Source: Acanthosepion esculentum (lineage: Eukaryota > Mollusca > Cephalopoda > Sepiida > Sepiidae). Taken from it: 64,000 nucleotides of DNA. Location of the stretch: NCBI GenBank assembly GCA_964036315.1, contig OZ038517.1, positions 52,678,735 to 52,742,734 on the forward strand, in the 5' to 3' direction. Position numbers and translations under genes: made by a program. Shown here one piece after another: positions 1-64,000 of this stretch. Position 1 is the stretch's first letter, and each line of letters opens with the position of its first letter. Below the pieces are notes generated by a model that was given only the letters and a program-made list of their open reading frames with translations, ran no database searches and had not been told where the DNA came from.

Positions 1-190
1 AGACATCTGGAAGAGGCATAGTATGTGGAACTAGAACAATCTCCCTCGATAGACGAAATAAAGGGTTCAGTTCAAAATTCCAACCATTGGAGCATACAAC
101 GACTGAAATGTCGGGAATATGGTAATGAAGATGAGGACAGCAGTCTGAACAACGTAAATAGTGTAAATAATTACAATACAGAAATATAGA
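1..190 (+). repeat. Hammerhead-SINE family, 3' part (plus sense)
   Basis: Contains the family landmarks GGAACTAGAACAAT, AAAGGGTTCAGTTC, AACGACTGAAATGTC and GATGAGGACAGCAGTCTGAA. The hammerhead-like region is partly deleted: the CTGAAGA segment is missing while GAAA remains. The copy runs off the left edge of the window. Confidence 0.7.
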
Positions 191-1214
191 CAGATATTTC
201 GAATGGTATATTGGTTTATTGAGAATTTTTTTTTTTTTTCAGAAAAGGATTTAGTTATAATTTTATTAATTTCAAATTTCTTTTCATCGATATGAAATTC
301 TCCACAGAAAACAAAAAGAAAGAAAAGCCAAGTTGATCACCATATCAAGTTATACATGCGAATCATAGAAAAGTAAAAAAAAAAAAAACTATTTCCACAT
401 AGAGTAAGCAGTATAAGCTAAAAAGCAAAATTCTGTTTTCATATTATTAAAGCAAACAATCCCAAAAGCAAAAATCATATCTTAAAAAGAAAATTTTAAA
501 AAAGAAAACGAGGCCCACGAGATATATTTGACAAGGTAACAAAAGAATAAAACTACTTATTGTAATAGTTCAGTCCAATTCTGATGACTTGTGAGAAAGC
601 TTTTTATCACAAATTTCTTTGAACAGGATGACAAAAAATAGAATAAAAAAAAAAAAAAGATGTCTTATGTAAGCAAGAATTTGAACAAGATTGAAGCTAG
701 AATAAACATTAAGAGGTTTAGTAGAGTTTTATTTTGTGGTTGAATACTTAACATTCAATGACAAAATAAAATATCTTTAGATAGATTTTAAAAATATGAA
801 TAAAACTCAAAAATATTCAGTCAATTATTTTGGTTACATTGGAAAAAAAAAAATATCTTGTGACACGTATTGTATCATATAAGAAACATCTGTAGCAAAT
901 GCATCCGTTTTCAGTGAGAACAATTAATTAGTTAATTAATAACCAAAAATTAATAATGGAATGTTTAAACAACCAGCTCTTCCTCCCACAAGTAAAAAAA
1001 AAAAAAAAAAAAAAAAAAATCTAAATATTATTTTTCTTTCTTTTTTTTTTTTGCAAAAAATAATCCTGTGTGTGTGTATATGTGTATACAAATAAACAAA
1101 TAAGTAGCTTTGGTGCCCTTAGTATCGTAATAACCTCGATAAAAATACGGTGGTCACAACTAAGACAAAAGAACGTTTAATACAGATTTAATCGCAAGTA
1201 AATATTAAACCCCT
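191..1214. other. No gene seen: AT-rich, homopolymer-rich
   Basis: Multiple A or T runs of 10-25 bases (for example near 996-1018). Part may be the distal 3' UTR of calsyntenin. No repeat family recognised. Confidence 0.4.
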
Positions 1215-1220
1215 TTTATT
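1215..1220 (-). promoter_or_regulatory. Possible polyadenylation signal of calsyntenin
   Basis: AATAAA on the minus strand about 280 bases past the stop codon. Another AATAAA lies at 1455-1450, only about 45 bases past the stop. I cannot tell which is used; long T/A tracts run through the whole region. Confidence 0.3.
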
Positions 1221-1499
1221 GAATAAAGTGTTATTTCGTTTAGCGCAGATTTTGTTCTGCTACTAATTCTGCTAAGAGAGGAGCATTGCGAAATAAGTGG
1301 AAAAAAAATGTACATCCTTTGTTCTTTAATGTCTCACTGTCATTTCTGCAGTAGTAGTAGTATGAGTCACCTCCTTTTTTAATATCTAGAGTTTTAAACG
1401 TTAGTTTCTGTCTTGTTTTTTTTTTTGTTATATGCATTCTTTCATTTTGTTTATTTTTTTTTTTTTCTTTCTTTTAAACATTGTGTGCGGTAGGCAAAT

Positions 1500-62276
<60,777 letters not shown>

Positions 62277-62489
62277 CTGCAACAGAATTAATAACAACAA
62301 TTAAATCATCTTTTTAATTACAATTATAATTTCTTTTTAATGAAAGCCACTTTTGGATAATTGTTGTAATGTTCTCTTGTGAAAGACCGAATGGGTAGAA
62401 ATTCCACCTTGTAACAATATTCAACTCCTCTACAGATAAATGGAAACGAAAAGAAGTGGATAAACTAGAAATCTAACATTTTTATAATC

Positions 62490-63104
62490 GTCCGGTTCAC
62501 ACTCCTCCCTGGTCTTTTGAACAGGAGTAGAAGTTTATCCCTTGTTCCCTGTTTAGCGTCAGGTTTCTGGTTCTTTCTAAAGACAACTTCAGCTCTATAC
62601 TTCCAATGTCTCCACCTAAAACTGAACTTTTATTTACTACTGATTTACATTTATTCTTTCCTCAATAGGAGTAGATAGGTTTGCCTATCATCCAGTTCAC
62701 ACTCCTCCCCAGTCTTTTGAACAGGAGTAGAGGATTATCCCTTGTTTCCTATTTAGGGTCAGGTTTCTCCTAAACTTCAAAATTTTATTACAAGAAAGAC
62801 AATGTGAAAATTGCTTAGTGCTGTATACCAGACAATATTAATTCATGATTTGTAACTTTGTAAAAGTTTTGATTTAAGCAAAGAATGTTGAATACAATTA
62901 TATGAAAATAAGGTTAATATTAATTTATCCAAATAAAGGAAAATTTTTAAAAGTTAAATTAAAAATATAAAAATACTTTAAAAAAAAATGAATATTAAAA
63001 CAAAGTATTTAAAATAACATAATCGAAGAATAATGAAAAGAATTATTTGAAAAAAATTCATACGTATTCATTTATGCAAATAGGAACAATGTACCATTAT
63101 TACT

Positions 63105-63183
<79 letters not shown>

Positions 63184-63370
63184 CATGAAACATTTCATGG
63201 CACTCTTAAGAGAATCATGTGGCACACTCATGTTGAAAATCACTGTTCCAACATCTCCACCTATCATCCAGTTCACACTCCACCCCAATCTTTTGAACAG
63301 GAGTAGAGGATTAACCCTGGTTTCCTATTTAGAGTCAGGTTTCTTCTTGACTCCAAAATTTTATTCCAAG
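62490..63370 (+). repeat. Dispersed repeat, three direct copies
   Basis: CAGTTCACACTCCTCCCCAG, TCTTTTGAACAGGAGTAGA and TTTCCTATTTAGGGTCAGGT at about 62495, 62690 and 63265; also 9600-9770. Non-coding. Confidence 0.65.
63108..63181. repeat. (GT)n microsatellite
   Basis: About 70 bp of pure GT, preceded by a short TATATATG. Confidence 0.98.
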
Positions 63371-63419
63371 AAAGTCAATGCAAAAATTGGCTAAGGAGTC
63401 CGAAACATCAGAGAAAACT

Positions 63420-64000
63420 ATGCGAAGGTTATGTTGCGATGATCTTGAAATGTCACCCTACAAGATAACGAAGAGACAGCTTCTTTCAGCAGCCACGATG
63501 AAAATGACACTTCAAAAAAGGTAAACAGTTGCAGAAACAAATTTGTGATGGCAGGCTGAAAAACATCATCCTCACTGATGGGAAACTGTTCACTGCTGAA
63601 TAGACTTTTAATCATCAAAATGATCGTGTTCTTTCAATAAGTCAGTCAGTTCCTGACGCTTCAGGAAAATGCCTCAGAACCCAGAAAACAACATCAGTTT
63701 GGTTTGTGCAGCCATTTCAGAAAGAGGCAAGTCTTAGGTTTTCATGCCTCAAGGAGTAAAGAGAGAAATGTGCATAGAGGACATCTTGGTAGGTGTACTG
63801 AAGCCATGGTGCAATGCCACAAGATGATGAACATTGGAAACTTCAACAAGACTGAGCAATGAGCCATATTGCTTATGTAACACAGCAATAGTGCACAGAC
63901 AATTGTCCTGGCTTCATCACCAAAAGGATGAATGGCCTCCCACATTCATCAGATAGCATTGACTATTGTTTGTGGGTGGTTCATGACAGTGAGGCTTGTT
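63420..64000 (+). mobile_element. Mariner/Tc1 transposase relic, plus, runs off the edge
   Basis: Residues ILTDGKLFTAE-like (after a frame change), NHQNDRVLSISQS, then CIEDILVGVLKPW and DEWPPTF correspond in order to the first-Asp block, the following strand, the VYREDIL-type segment and the third-Asp block of DDE transposases. Many stops. Confidence 0.65.

Noticed and set aside
63047..63394. Cys/Val- or Thr/His-repeat proteins
   Set aside because: Translations of the (GT)n microsatellite.
62277..64000. Additional upstream calsyntenin exons
   Set aside because: I looked for cadherin motifs (DXNDNXP, LDRE-type) on the minus strand and found none; only repeats and a mariner relic.

Overview
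This window is animal genomic DNA. It is AT-rich and intron-rich, and it is packed with retroelements, DNA transposons, microsatellites and minisatellites. The only host gene I can support is the 3' part of a calsyntenin (CLSTN/alcadein) gene on the minus strand. Thirteen exons lie between 62276 and 1500. All have GT-AG borders, and the phases match from exon to exon, giving one open frame of 776 residues that ends in the family's C-terminal LEWDDSTLSF. The repeat content (tRNA-derived SINEs, Penelope-like elements, LINE 3' ends, mariners) suggests a mollusc, most likely a cephalopod of octopus type. That assignment is inference from repeat style; no species marker is present.

Layout by region, in window order (gene 3' end first). 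1-5.3 kb: terminal exon, transmembrane exon, a 0.9-kb polypurine tract and LINE/SINE debris. 5.3-16.4 kb: introns with LINE, mariner and MITE copies, three exons, and a 180-bp satellite carrying a hammerhead-like core. 16.4-24.7 kb: a pair of tRNA-like SINEs, a 145-bp array derived from a LINE 3' end, a rearranged Penelope-like retroelement, a 33-bp minisatellite and a long-TIR element, then the poly-Asp exon. 24.7-34.1 kb: LINE and SINE copies around five LamG/LNS exons. 34.1-41.7 kb: LINE and mariner relics, (AT)n tracts, a well-formed hammerhead ribozyme at 39.3 kb, and the exon at 41.5 kb. 41.7-62.1 kb: a single 20.4-kb intron full of repeats, including an 81-bp satellite with higher-order structure. 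62.1-64 kb: the most upstream exon (end of a cadherin repeat) and a mariner relic.

The most notable non-genic theme is the recurrence of hammerhead ribozyme signatures (CTGANGA, a stem, then GAAA) in at least three distinct repeat families: an element at 39.3 kb, the 180-bp satellite at 14.9-15.9 kb, and a dispersed tRNA-headed SINE. One SINE copy abuts the endonuclease end of a Penelope-like element. This resembles the retrozyme/Penelope association known in animals, and the SINE family repeatedly occurs as head-to-head inverted pairs. Catalysis and mobilisation are inferred and not shown by sequence alone.
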